8,574 nucleotides of DNA from CAYVDH01 sp964450355 (GTDB lineage: Bacteria > Bacteroidota > Bacteroidia > NS11-12g > UBA955): assembly GCA_964450355.1 (NCBI GenBank), contig CAYVDH010000154.1, forward strand, positions 1 to 8,574. The letters are read 5' to 3'. The position numbers and the translations under genes were made by a program. Of the stretch, positions 1-6,172 are shown in pieces. The notes under the pieces were generated by a model. That model had not been told where the DNA came from, made no database searches, and was given only the letters and a program-made list of their open reading frames with translations. Position 1 is the stretch's first letter, and every line of letters begins with the position of its first letter.

Positions 1-47
1 TAGGATTTTAGAACTCAAATTTAAACCTTTTTTTCTAATGCGTAATC

Positions 48-72
48 TGGGATAAAATGAATGCTTATCCCA
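48..72. repeat. 8-bp inverted repeat (hairpin) upstream of the first gene
   Basis: Bases 48-55 (TGGGATAA) are the exact reverse complement of 65-72 (TTATCCCA), with a 9-base loop. The stem is G/C-rich for this sequence. No clear T-run follows, so it is not a textbook intrinsic terminator. It could end transcription of a gene left of the window or lie in the leader of the lipoprotein gene at 112. The rest of 1-111 shows no convincing gene. One frame is open from base 2 to a TAA at 53-55 inside the stem and might be the tail of an upstream gene, but it is too short to judge. Confidence 0.45.
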
Positions 73-111
73 TGCCCTTCTTATAGTTTCAAAAAGTAAA
101 AAGCCAATATA

Positions 112-396
112 ATGAGACCGCAATTATACATATTAACATTATTCTTTTTAATATTCGGTTGTAAGAATAAAAATTCGGGTAAAAAGAAGAATGTTTTAGA
201 TTCGTTAATTGCTAAAGAGTCTTTCTTGTCAAATACACAAGTATATACAGACAACATCTATAATTCTGATAGCGTATCAATAAGTGTTAAAAATGACAGT
301 TTAAACATCATAATTTTACTGACAATTGGAAGTCAGAAAAGGGAATACAACTTATCAAAACTTAATATTCCAGCTAAAGTCCCAAGTGAAATTTAA
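112..396 (+). CDS. N-terminal part of interrupted lipoprotein (94 residues)
   Basis: This is the portion that would still be translated from the normal start. Residues 1-16 form a short charged then hydrophobic signal, with Phe-Gly before Cys17, which is a plausible lipid-attachment cysteine. A basic stretch (Lys-Asn-Lys and Gly-Lys-Lys-Lys) follows, then a segment with alternating hydrophobic residues that looks like beta strands. The product ends abruptly at a TAA in the middle of what reads as a continuing domain, so a stable function is doubtful. The ATG at 112 is preferred because it places the hydrophobic segment correctly for export. Confidence 0.5.
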   Translation: MRPQLYILTLFFLIFGCKNKNSGKKKNVLDSLIAKESFLSNTQVYTDNIYNSDSVSISVKNDSLNIIILLTIGSQKREYNLSKLNIPAKVPSEI

Positions 397-420
397 TGGG
401 CGAACAATGAATATGCTTTT

Positions 421-753
421 ATGATGACTTGGTGTTCGCAGGCACAATCTCGACATGTTTTTATTCCGATAAAAAAGTCTAATGATTTCATCTATTTTGA
501 CAAGGATATAGAAGAAACAGACAGCATAAATAACAACATAGTTTATATAGACAGCGTGTATATCGACCAAGACAAAGTTGTTTTTAAAGTAGAAAATTTA
601 TTGACTAGAAAATCAAAAATTTTAAAATTGAACATAAGTGAGCTAAATGCAATTTACCCCTATTATGACAAAATAATTTTGACCAGAAATAAACTGACAA
701 TATCAACAGCTACCGAAAAGAAAAGTATTGATATCAATGAAATAAATAACTGA
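421..753 (+). CDS. C-terminal part of interrupted lipoprotein (110 residues from the first ATG)
   Basis: This frame continues that of the gene at 112 after its TAA. The ATG at 421 is simply the first Met codon after the stop. It has no obvious ribosome-binding context, and open sequence continues upstream of it to 397. The peptide is acidic to neutral and rich in Asp, Asn, Ile and Lys, with alternating hydrophobics typical of beta strands. It lacks a signal peptide of its own: the Met-Met-Thr-Trp-Cys start is too short. It is probably the orphaned C-terminal half rather than an independent gene. Confidence 0.35.
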   Translation: MMTWCSQAQSRHVFIPIKKSNDFIYFDKDIEETDSINNNIVYIDSVYIDQDKVVFKVENLLTRKSKILKLNISELNAIYPYYDKIILTRNKLTISTATEKKSIDINEINN

Positions 754-795
754 TTGAAACAGCCTCTAGCCAAAAGACATAGTTTCAGTTTTTTT
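752..795 (+). terminator. Possible intrinsic terminator after the interrupted lipoprotein gene
   Basis: Bases 752-760 can pair with 782-790 (core TGAAAC with GTTTCA, extended by A-T and G-T pairs), and a seven-T run at 789-795 follows. The stem starts inside the stop codon of the preceding frame. The loop is long (21 bases) and the stem is weak, so this is a moderate call. Confidence 0.4.
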
Positions 796-839
796 AAACA
801 ATTAAATCTATAAAATGTTCTAAAAAATTAATTTATAAA

Positions 840-1859
840 ATGAATAAAAAATCTCCTTTATTTCTTATGATTTTCTTGACATTTTTCTTTGCTTGCACAA
901 GTAAAAAAAAGAATATTATATCAACAGATTTTATTGTATCTATAAAATCTCTGAAAGGAGATACAATCATTCGTTCAGCATTAATCTACGATGGATACAT
1001 TCTTTGTTTACAAGAGGATAACAAATTAGTGATTCTTGATTCTTGCTTTAATAAAGTTGACAGCTTGATTGATAAATTTTCCAAAGTTGAATTTCAGTCC
1101 TTAAATACTTATAATGATACCATTTTACTTTCAACAAATAAAGAAATTTTATTTTTAGACAATGGGTTTGAATTAAAAAAATACCAAAATCAGCCTTTTA
1201 ATTACGGTCTGCCTTTTTATAATGATTCTACTTACTATGTTTATGCATGTTCTATTGGAGAATGGGGAGGTTCTGTATTTTTTTTAAATAAAAAAACAAA
1301 AAAGACCTATTCTTTTCCAGCAACTTGTGTTCAACAAGTCTTAAAATTTAAAGGCAATTACATTGTAAGTAGCTACTTACACCATTTGAGTGGCTTTTCT
1401 GATTACCTTTCTATCAATGAACCCAAATACCTATATGAACTAACTGATAAAAATAAAAAAAGACATTGCAATTGGTGGGCGAATGACAGCATTAATCCTT
1501 TAAAACTATTTGATACTATGACTCCACAAGGTGTTAAATATTATAGCGACAAATTCAGCACTAAAACAATTTCTGTATTTCCTTACAATGACAATTTATA
1601 TTCAATCTATTCTACAGATTCTGCTATAATTTTAGCCAAGCACATTAATTTCAAACTTGTTCCTGTTGATACATTGCTTAAAAGAAAAATTTCATTTAAT
1701 AGTGCATCAACTCATTTACAAAAAAATATAATTTTGACAACTTACAAAGAAAATTGGGCATCAATTGACGAAAACAAGAACATCATTAAACATCAAAATA
1801 CTGGGCTGATATGTATTAAAGACAATAAAATAACTTTCATAGAATATAAAACACCTTAA
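840..1859 (+). CDS. Predicted lipoprotein of unknown function, 339 residues
   Basis: No family is recognised. Residues 1-18 form a lipoprotein signal (Lys-Lys, then a Leu/Phe-rich core) ending in Phe-Phe-Ala-Cys, with Cys19 the likely lipidated residue. A Lys-rich patch (Thr-Ser-Lys-Lys-Lys) follows. The mature part has repeated short hydrophobic strands separated by Asn/Asp turns, such as 'GYILCLQEDNKLVILDS' and 'KEILFLDNGFELKKY'. That pattern suits a beta-propeller or similar all-beta repeat fold, but this is inference from strand pattern alone. Several Cys and Trp residues lie mid-protein. The ATG at 840 is chosen because it gives a complete signal with a basic start; the upstream bases are A/T-rich. 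The gene is 86 bases after the interrupted lipoprotein and probably has its own transcript if the hairpin at 752-795 terminates. Location is likely the cell envelope. Confidence 0.75.
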   Translation: MNKKSPLFLMIFLTFFFACTSKKKNIISTDFIVSIKSLKGDTIIRSALIYDGYILCLQEDNKLVILDSCFNKVDSLIDKFSKVEFQSLNTYNDTILLSTNKEILFLDNGFELKKYQNQPFNYGLPFYNDSTYYVYACSIGEWGGSVFFLNKKTKKTYSFPATCVQQVLKFKGNYIVSSYLHHLSGFSDYLSINEPKYLYELTDKNKKRHCNWWANDSINPLKLFDTMTPQGVKYYSDKFSTKTISVFPYNDNLYSIYSTDSAIILAKHINFKLVPVDTLLKRKISFNSASTHLQKNIILTTYKENWASIDENKNIIKHQNTGLICIKDNKITFIEYKTP

Positions 1860-1866
1860 ATATGGA

Positions 1867-1904
1867 CGATGTGCAAATTCCACTAAAAATATTTGCATAA
1901 ATCG
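1867..1904. repeat. Interrupted inverted repeat after the 339-residue lipoprotein gene
   Basis: TGCAAAT (1872-1878) pairs with ATTTGCA (1891-1897) around a 12-base loop. An outer CGAT (1867-1870) pairs with ATCG (1901-1904), with a G-T pair and two unpaired As in between. It begins eight bases after the stop codon, which suits transcript end formation or 3' end protection. It lacks a following T-run, so it is listed as a hairpin and not as a terminator. Confidence 0.35.
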
Positions 1905-1920
1905 AGTATCAGTTTATCTA

Positions 1921-1949
1921 TTAATCTTTAAAAAAATTTAATATATTTG
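1921..1949 (+). promoter_or_regulatory. Candidate Bacteroidota-type promoter for the GRDP-like gene pair
   Basis: Bases 1942-1949 read TATATTTG, an exact match to the Bacteroidota -7 consensus TAnnTTTG, followed by C. The -33 element (TTTG in the consensus) is poor here: only TTA at 1921-1923 lies near the expected distance. Transcription would start around 1955, leaving a leader of about 54 bases before the ATG at 2009. It is the best promoter match in the intergenic DNA of the window. Confidence 0.5.
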
Positions 1950-2008
1950 CTAATCAACTTGTACTTTTAAGTTAGTGACTTGATAAAAAATAAAAAACAT
2001 CCAATTTA

Positions 2009-2503
2009 ATGACTACAGAACAAGAATCACTTTGGAATAATATAAGAGCTTTTGAATTGGATGACCCTGCTATTTCTTTGACTTTTACTGACCGACTAGC
2101 TAGAGAAAATGGATGGACAATGGAATATGCCTTGAGGACCATTGAGGAGTATAAAAAGTTCATGTTTCTGCTTTGTGTTGCCAATCATCCGTTAACACCA
2201 TCAGACCAAGTGGACCAAGTATGGCATCTGCATTTGATATACACTCATTCCTATTGGACCGACTTCTGCAAAAACACTTTAAACAAACAAATTCATCATG
2301 GTCCTACTAAAGGTGGAGAATCAGAAAACAACAAGTTTACTGACTGGTATGAAAAAACAAAACTGTTGTATCAATCCATTTTTGGTCACGAAACTCCAAT
2401 TGATATTTGGCCTCATAGTGAAATCCGTTTTTCTGATATACATTTTTTACGCGTTAATCTCAAACAAAATTGGGTAATTAAAAAACCATCTATCCTCAAA
2501 TAA
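2009..2503 (+). CDS. GRDP-like (DUF1399-type, glycine-rich domain-containing protein-like) protein
   Basis: This 164-residue protein resembles the GRDP-like family (PF07173), best known from plant glycine-rich domain proteins and also found in bacteria. Visible support: an N-terminal helix with Leu-Asp-Asp-Pro (about 17-20), a helical segment with Tyr-Lys-Lys-Phe (48-51), Pro61, and the family-like core Asp69-Gln-Val-Trp72-His73-Leu-His75. Tyr82 and Cys87 follow, then His96-His97-Gly-Pro99 and a C-terminal Phe-Gly/Ile-Trp-Pro segment (125-135). The His/Cys set could bind a metal, but that is inference. There is no signal peptide or membrane segment, so it should be cytoplasmic. Its stop codon shares a base with the next gene's start (TAATG at 2501-2505), which implies translational coupling. 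A candidate promoter lies at 1942-1949. The biochemical role in bacteria is not known to me. Confidence 0.75.
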   Translation: MTTEQESLWNNIRAFELDDPAISLTFTDRLARENGWTMEYALRTIEEYKKFMFLLCVANHPLTPSDQVDQVWHLHLIYTHSYWTDFCKNTLNKQIHHGPTKGGESENNKFTDWYEKTKLLYQSIFGHETPIDIWPHSEIRFSDIHFLRVNLKQNWVIKKPSILK

Positions 2504-3303
2504 TGAAACAACTGTCTGTACTTTCACCTGCCGAAACTTTATTAATACTTAAGGACAAAAATGCATACATCAAAGAATTGTTAAAGTTGACTTTCATGGA
2601 TTTGGTATTGAAGCAAGTATTAAGAGTATATGAAGTTCAAAGACAAGCTAACAGCAATGAAGCAGTTCGTTTTTACAAATACATTGAAATAGGAAAAAAC
2701 TTTAAAATACACCAACCTCTTAATCACGAAAAAATATTTTTAGCTCCATTTCAAAAAAATGAAAGCATTCAAATTCTTTTCAGACACTTAGTTAAAATTG
2801 CTTATCAAAATGCAAAATCAGAAAGTAAATTACATCAAGTTATAAGACTAAGTCCAAAAATTGATAGGTGTTTTAATCGCAATTTAATGCAATCAATATT
2901 TGGAGGTTTCAGTTTGACATCTACAGGGCAAAATTTGAGAAATGAGATAGAAGTTGAAATTTCTCAACTCGAAAAACAACTCCCTCCTTTAATTTTAAAC
3001 AACCCTCAAAAAGCTATTGACACCATCAAATCAATTCATGGCAATGTTTTACTTTTGACCAATATTGAGATTGATTTAATCAAACAAATAGATAAAGACA
3101 TTTTAGCAGAGCTGAATAAACAAGAAGACAACACAAGTGATAGCGGTTGTTATGGTGGAAATTGGGACAGTTTTGACAATTTTTCTGACAGTTTCGACAG
3201 CAGTTGCAGTGGCGATAGTGGATGCAGCAGCGGAGGCTCAGGTTGTGGCGGCAGTGGTTGCGGTGGTTGTAGTGGATGTGGTGGATGCGGAGGAGGTAGT
3301 TAA
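2503..3303 (+). CDS. Helical protein with Cys/Gly/Ser-rich C-terminal tail, partner of the GRDP-like protein
   Basis: This 266-residue protein has two parts. Residues 1 to about 210 look alpha-helical. They begin with 'LSPAETLLILKDKN' followed by a Leu-rich helix, reminiscent of winged-helix repeats in GPP34-like or TIGR04222-type proteins; that similarity is a pattern impression, not a search result. Residues 211-266 are low complexity: an Asp/Ser/Phe stretch, then Gly-Cys-Ser repeats. Eight cysteines lie at 216, 235, 241, 248, 253, 256, 259 and 262, the last four spaced Cys-x2-Cys. There is no signal peptide or transmembrane helix. The start overlaps the upstream stop by one base, so the two proteins are probably made together. 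The tail is G/C-rich against a strongly A/T-rich background. It could bind metal, be oxidised or modified, or act as a flexible tether. The function is unknown. Confidence 0.75.
   Translation: MKQLSVLSPAETLLILKDKNAYIKELLKLTFMDLVLKQVLRVYEVQRQANSNEAVRFYKYIEIGKNFKIHQPLNHEKIFLAPFQKNESIQILFRHLVKIAYQNAKSESKLHQVIRLSPKIDRCFNRNLMQSIFGGFSLTSTGQNLRNEIEVEISQLEKQLPPLILNNPQKAIDTIKSIHGNVLLLTNIEIDLIKQIDKDILAELNKQEDNTSDSGCYGGNWDSFDNFSDSFDSSCSGDSGCSSGGSGCGGSGCGGCSGCGGCGGGS
3118..3300 (+). repeat. Low-complexity Gly/Cys/Ser codon repeat
   Basis: The 3' end of the gene at 2503 is made of reiterated GGT, GGA, GGC, TGT, TGC and AGT codons. Local G+C is clearly higher than in the flanks. Such tracts are prone to slippage, so tail length may vary between strains. 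The reiteration also keeps a second frame open here (3137-3331), which is an artefact. Confidence 0.7.
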
Positions 3304-3335
3304 CAAAATAAAAAGCAATAAAATAAAATAAAAAT

Positions 3336-5753
3336 ATGATTGAAAAACATCAAATTCCCTTCAACATGAAATATACATTTATTATTTTCTTCTTGTTATT
3401 GGTCATTCAAGTAAAAGCTCAACAAGTTGAATTAACTCCAACGATTCATTCCATGGGTGTTAAAATTACTAACATTTCTAACGCAGATAGTTGCAGCATA
3501 GAATACAAAAATTCAAATCAATCTCAATGGCTCCATGGATTTAAGCCAGATAAAATCACAATTTCTGGAACTGAGCAATTCAGAGGAAGTTTGTTTCTAT
3601 TGGATGAAGGCACTGCCTACGATGTCCGTGTGACAATTTATCAGGGCATCAACTCCAATGTGTTACCAGTAATGCAACAAAGCACCAATACTTCACCTGT
3701 ATTTTCTCAAACTAGCAATGTCAAGTGGGTTTCACCTAATGGCTCTGGTACACAATATTCACAATCAAATCCAGGCAACCTCATTACCTTGTTTTCATCA
3801 GGCTTGATTTCATGCGGAACCACTATCCTATTAACTGATGGCAATTATTCTATAAGCAATGGTTTAAGCTTGACGATTAATAATCATTGTACCGAAAACA
3901 CTCCCATTGTAATCATAGCAGCACCCAATGCTCACCCAGTAATCAATGGTGGGCAAATCATCACATCTACTTGGAATTTACACAATTCAATACCCAATTT
4001 ATATACAACAACAATACCTTCTGGTTCTGAACATTCAAATATTTGCGTCATGGGGGATAAAGCATTGTATCCATATCCTTCTATTACTCCTGAAATACTG
4101 CTTGGTGGTTATAATTTAGCAGCTCTTGATTTTGATTACGATGGATTTGTGAGAGATCAAAATTCCATATCAATAAAAACTCAATCAGGTATGAACCCAA
4201 ACAATGAAACTGTAGTAGTTTCTAAAGCGCTTCATTTTCTAACTGTATATGGCAACAACAAAAACGCATTTCTAAAAATCAAAGGAATTAATTTTAAGTA
4301 TTTTGGCAAACCTGTTTTAAATCCACTTGGAAGTTCAGATGATTCATACTCCGCTTCAGTATTTGATTTAAGAAACATAAACCATGTATATTTTGATAGT
4401 TGCAAATTCGAATTCAACAACAGTGACATTTCTTTTAGCAATGAATGCAATCAATACACCATTCAAAATTGCCTGTTTAAACACGATGTTGGTAAATGGA
4501 GTCATGCCATGATTAAAAAATCGTTGTTTTATGTTCATTCCATTTTTAACACCATATCTTCATCAAGAGGAAGGACTGTTGAAACATCTGCAATATTTGT
4601 TCCTTTATCAAAACAAGGAGTTATTCGTTCTAACTATTTTGATGGGCTAAACTCTGGAGTGGTAGGCAATTTTGAATCAGGTTTCAATGAAGAAATTGAC
4701 ATTTATGACAATGTTTTTATTGACAATTTTGATGCAATAGAATGCGATGGATTGTGGTGCAATTTAAGGGCTTGGAACAATGAAATCATCAGACCAATGT
4801 CAGGAATTTCTGCTGCACCACCATTGATAGGTCCTCGGTATTTTTACCGCAATGTATTTCATGGAATGAAAGGCAGAATCAATGAGCAAGACGACCCATA
4901 TTTTATTGGCTGTCATCCCGTTGGGACTGACTACAAAGGCCAAGGCATTGGCATAAAAACCAACTCAGGTTACCAAGGCAATTTACCTCCAGGAAATCTG
5001 TATTTCTTTAACAACACGTTTCATTCATACGACACTCTTGGATTTGTTTTTACATCTTGGAAATCTGAGTGGAAACAAGCTTTGTTTATAAACAATTCAT
5101 ATACTCATCAAATCAGCCATCCCTTCTATTATTTTAATCTAGGAAATAGCACAGAAAACAGCAACTTTCAATTGTCATCACATCACGATAATTACTATTC
5201 GTACAACAGTTCATCACCGATTGTTGTAGCCAAGCACATTCATGGTCAATTCAACTGCACAGACATTAATGATGTTAATTCCTTACAAAACCAGCTTCGT
5301 TCAATTTCTGGCAGTTCTAACATTGAAATTAATTCCCCCATGCAAAACAATCCATTGTTTAACAGCAATGGTATTGGAGGTTTTCAATTATTGAAAAACA
5401 GTGCATTGATTGATGCAGGCATTAAAATAAAAGGATTCTATGATTTTCAGGGAAACAATCCAGACATAGGAGCCAAAGAAAGTAATTATCCTTTATCCAT
5501 TTCAAACATCCTATCCTTAAACGATGCCACAATATTTCCAAATCCAACATGTGACATCCTTAAAATTGAATTTAAAAATAATTCATCATTTGCATGTAAA
5601 ATACATGATGCGATGGGACAATTAGTATATACTACAGAATTTAAAGGCGATACGTCAAACACAATAGACATGCGCTCAATAAATCCTGGAATATACCTTC
5701 TTGAAATCAATATAAACGGTATAAAATCAACTTACAAAATCATTAAATTGTAA
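3336..5753 (+). CDS. Secreted right-handed parallel beta-helix protein with type IX secretion sorting domain
   Basis: This 805-residue exported protein has a signal peptide formed by 'MKYTFIIFFLLLVIQVKAQ' (11-29). Residues about 31-120 look like a fibronectin type III module. About 129-715 is a parallel beta-helix, opening with Trp-Val-Ser-Pro-Asn-Gly-Ser-Gly (131-138), as in many polysaccharide-lyase-like proteins, and holding many Asn-x-x-Phe coil turns. The stretch near 466-500 (Asp-Ala-Ile-Glu-Cys-Asp-Gly, later Gly-Ile-Ser-Ala-Ala-Pro-Pro and Gly-Pro-Arg-Tyr-Phe) looks like the conserved core. Residues 723-805 form a Por-type C-terminal sorting domain with Phe-Pro-Asn-Pro (734-737) and Pro-Gly-Ile-Tyr-Leu, so export through the type IX system to the cell surface is expected. 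Substrate is unknown and no catalytic residues can be assigned. ATG 3336 has an A-rich upstream context; the in-frame ATG at 3366 gives a more standard signal peptide and may be the true start. Confidence 0.85.
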   Translation: MIEKHQIPFNMKYTFIIFFLLLVIQVKAQQVELTPTIHSMGVKITNISNADSCSIEYKNSNQSQWLHGFKPDKITISGTEQFRGSLFLLDEGTAYDVRVTIYQGINSNVLPVMQQSTNTSPVFSQTSNVKWVSPNGSGTQYSQSNPGNLITLFSSGLISCGTTILLTDGNYSISNGLSLTINNHCTENTPIVIIAAPNAHPVINGGQIITSTWNLHNSIPNLYTTTIPSGSEHSNICVMGDKALYPYPSITPEILLGGYNLAALDFDYDGFVRDQNSISIKTQSGMNPNNETVVVSKALHFLTVYGNNKNAFLKIKGINFKYFGKPVLNPLGSSDDSYSASVFDLRNINHVYFDSCKFEFNNSDISFSNECNQYTIQNCLFKHDVGKWSHAMIKKSLFYVHSIFNTISSSRGRTVETSAIFVPLSKQGVIRSNYFDGLNSGVVGNFESGFNEEIDIYDNVFIDNFDAIECDGLWCNLRAWNNEIIRPMSGISAAPPLIGPRYFYRNVFHGMKGRINEQDDPYFIGCHPVGTDYKGQGIGIKTNSGYQGNLPPGNLYFFNNTFHSYDTLGFVFTSWKSEWKQALFINNSYTHQISHPFYYFNLGNSTENSNFQLSSHHDNYYSYNSSSPIVVAKHIHGQFNCTDINDVNSLQNQLRSISGSSNIEINSPMQNNPLFNSNGIGGFQLLKNSALIDAGIKIKGFYDFQGNNPDIGAKESNYPLSISNILSLNDATIFPNPTCDILKIEFKNNSSFACKIHDAMGQLVYTTEFKGDTSNTIDMRSINPGIYLLEININGIKSTYKIIKL

Positions 5754-5813
5754 TTTTAACCACCTTAAATACTATCAAAAAGTTAAATATTCAATTCAAT
5801 TATTTAGTTAAAA

Positions 5814-6143
5814 ATGGCTAAAACAATGCTAATTCTATGCACGATTCTAACGGTGTTTTTATCGTGTAAAAAGCAACACAAGTTAATTGGGAAATGGCAA
5901 ATGTTTGATAATGGACCAGTAATTAATTTCATCAATGACAGTTTTGGTTATATTGAAAACAATGAAACGATGAATTCCCCCAAAATTAAACAGTTTAGAT
6001 ACAAATGGAAAGGAGATACACTTTTTGAAGAAACAAAACATGTATTTGGGAAACGCAAATGGTTAATTTTAAAATTAACAGAAGACAGTTTAATCATTAG
6101 CATGGATAATTCTAAAGTTCAATACCAAAGATTATATCAGTAA
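5814..6143 (+). CDS. Small lipocalin-like lipoprotein, 109 residues
   Basis: Residues 1-17 are a lipoprotein signal ending in Phe-Leu-Ser-Cys, with Cys18 the probable lipidated residue, followed by Lys-Lys-Gln. The mature part opens with Leu-Ile-Gly-Lys-Trp (24-28), the typical first strand of the small lipocalin-like lipoproteins common in Bacteroidota. It continues as short beta strands: Val-Ile-Asn-Phe, Phe-Arg-Tyr-Lys-Trp-Lys-Gly-Asp, Leu-Ile-Leu-Lys-Leu and Ser-Leu-Ile-Ile-Ser. The Tyr-Gln-Arg-Leu ending also suits that group. The ligand is unknown. The ATG at 5814 leaves 60 bases after the beta-helix gene; a second in-frame ATG at 5826 would still give a working signal. The gene at 6173 follows after 29 bases, so the two may share a transcript. 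Attachment is expected in the outer or inner membrane facing the periplasm. Confidence 0.7.
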   Translation: MAKTMLILCTILTVFLSCKKQHKLIGKWQMFDNGPVINFINDSFGYIENNETMNSPKIKQFRYKWKGDTLFEETKHVFGKRKWLILKLTEDSLIISMDNSKVQYQRLYQ

Positions 6144-6172
6144 TTTAATTTAAAATTAGCCAGAACAAAAAT

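Larger units (their letters stand above)
112..753 (+). pseudogene. Small lipoprotein gene interrupted by an in-frame TAA
   Basis: From the ATG at 112 to the TGA at 751-753 the same frame is open throughout, except for one TAA at 394-396. Without that stop the product would be about 213 residues. It would have a lipoprotein signal (lipobox Ile-Phe-Gly-Cys, Cys17), a Lys-rich linker and a beta-rich Asn/Ser/Ile body. The codons immediately after the stop (397-420) read Trp-Ala-Asn-Asn-Glu-Tyr-Ala-Phe and run straight into the second half with no frame change. A single substitution, for example AAA (Lys) to TAA, would explain the break. No function is recognised. A decayed lipoprotein gene is the simplest reading. 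A sequencing error, or two genes that happen to share a frame, are the alternatives. Confidence 0.65.

Noticed and set aside
1..111. C-terminal end of an upstream coding region
   Set aside because: One + frame is open only from base 2 to 55, too short and without recognisable features. It cannot be told from chance.
421..450. The Met-Met-Thr-Trp-Cys start of the second half read as its own lipoprotein signal
   Set aside because: The hydrophobic segment is far too short. The resemblance to Met-Thr-Trp-Cys in the gene at 7793 is judged coincidental.
355..570. A 71-codon - strand frame across the interrupted lipoprotein
   Set aside because: It lies opposite the two halves of the lipoprotein gene and has no recognisable domain. 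The + strand frame explains the region better.
1972..2184. A 70-codon - strand frame overlapping the GRDP-like gene start
   Set aside because: It is antisense to a recognisable coding region, with no family-like pattern and no signal.
3137..3303. The Cys/Gly tail as a classical microcin-type precursor peptide
   Set aside because: It is attached to a 210-residue helical protein with no leader-cleavage signal, and no modification or export genes are in the window. Only compositional similarity remains.
3137..3331. A 64-codon + strand frame that translates to a Val/Ala-rich, membrane-like peptide
   Set aside because: It lies in another frame of the Gly/Cys codon repeat. GGT/GTG reiteration creates the Val/Ala run, and there is no independent start context.
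5754..5813. Repeated GTTAAA/TTTAAC words between the beta-helix and lipocalin-like genes as an operator
   Set aside because: They are short A/T-rich words expected by chance at this base composition.
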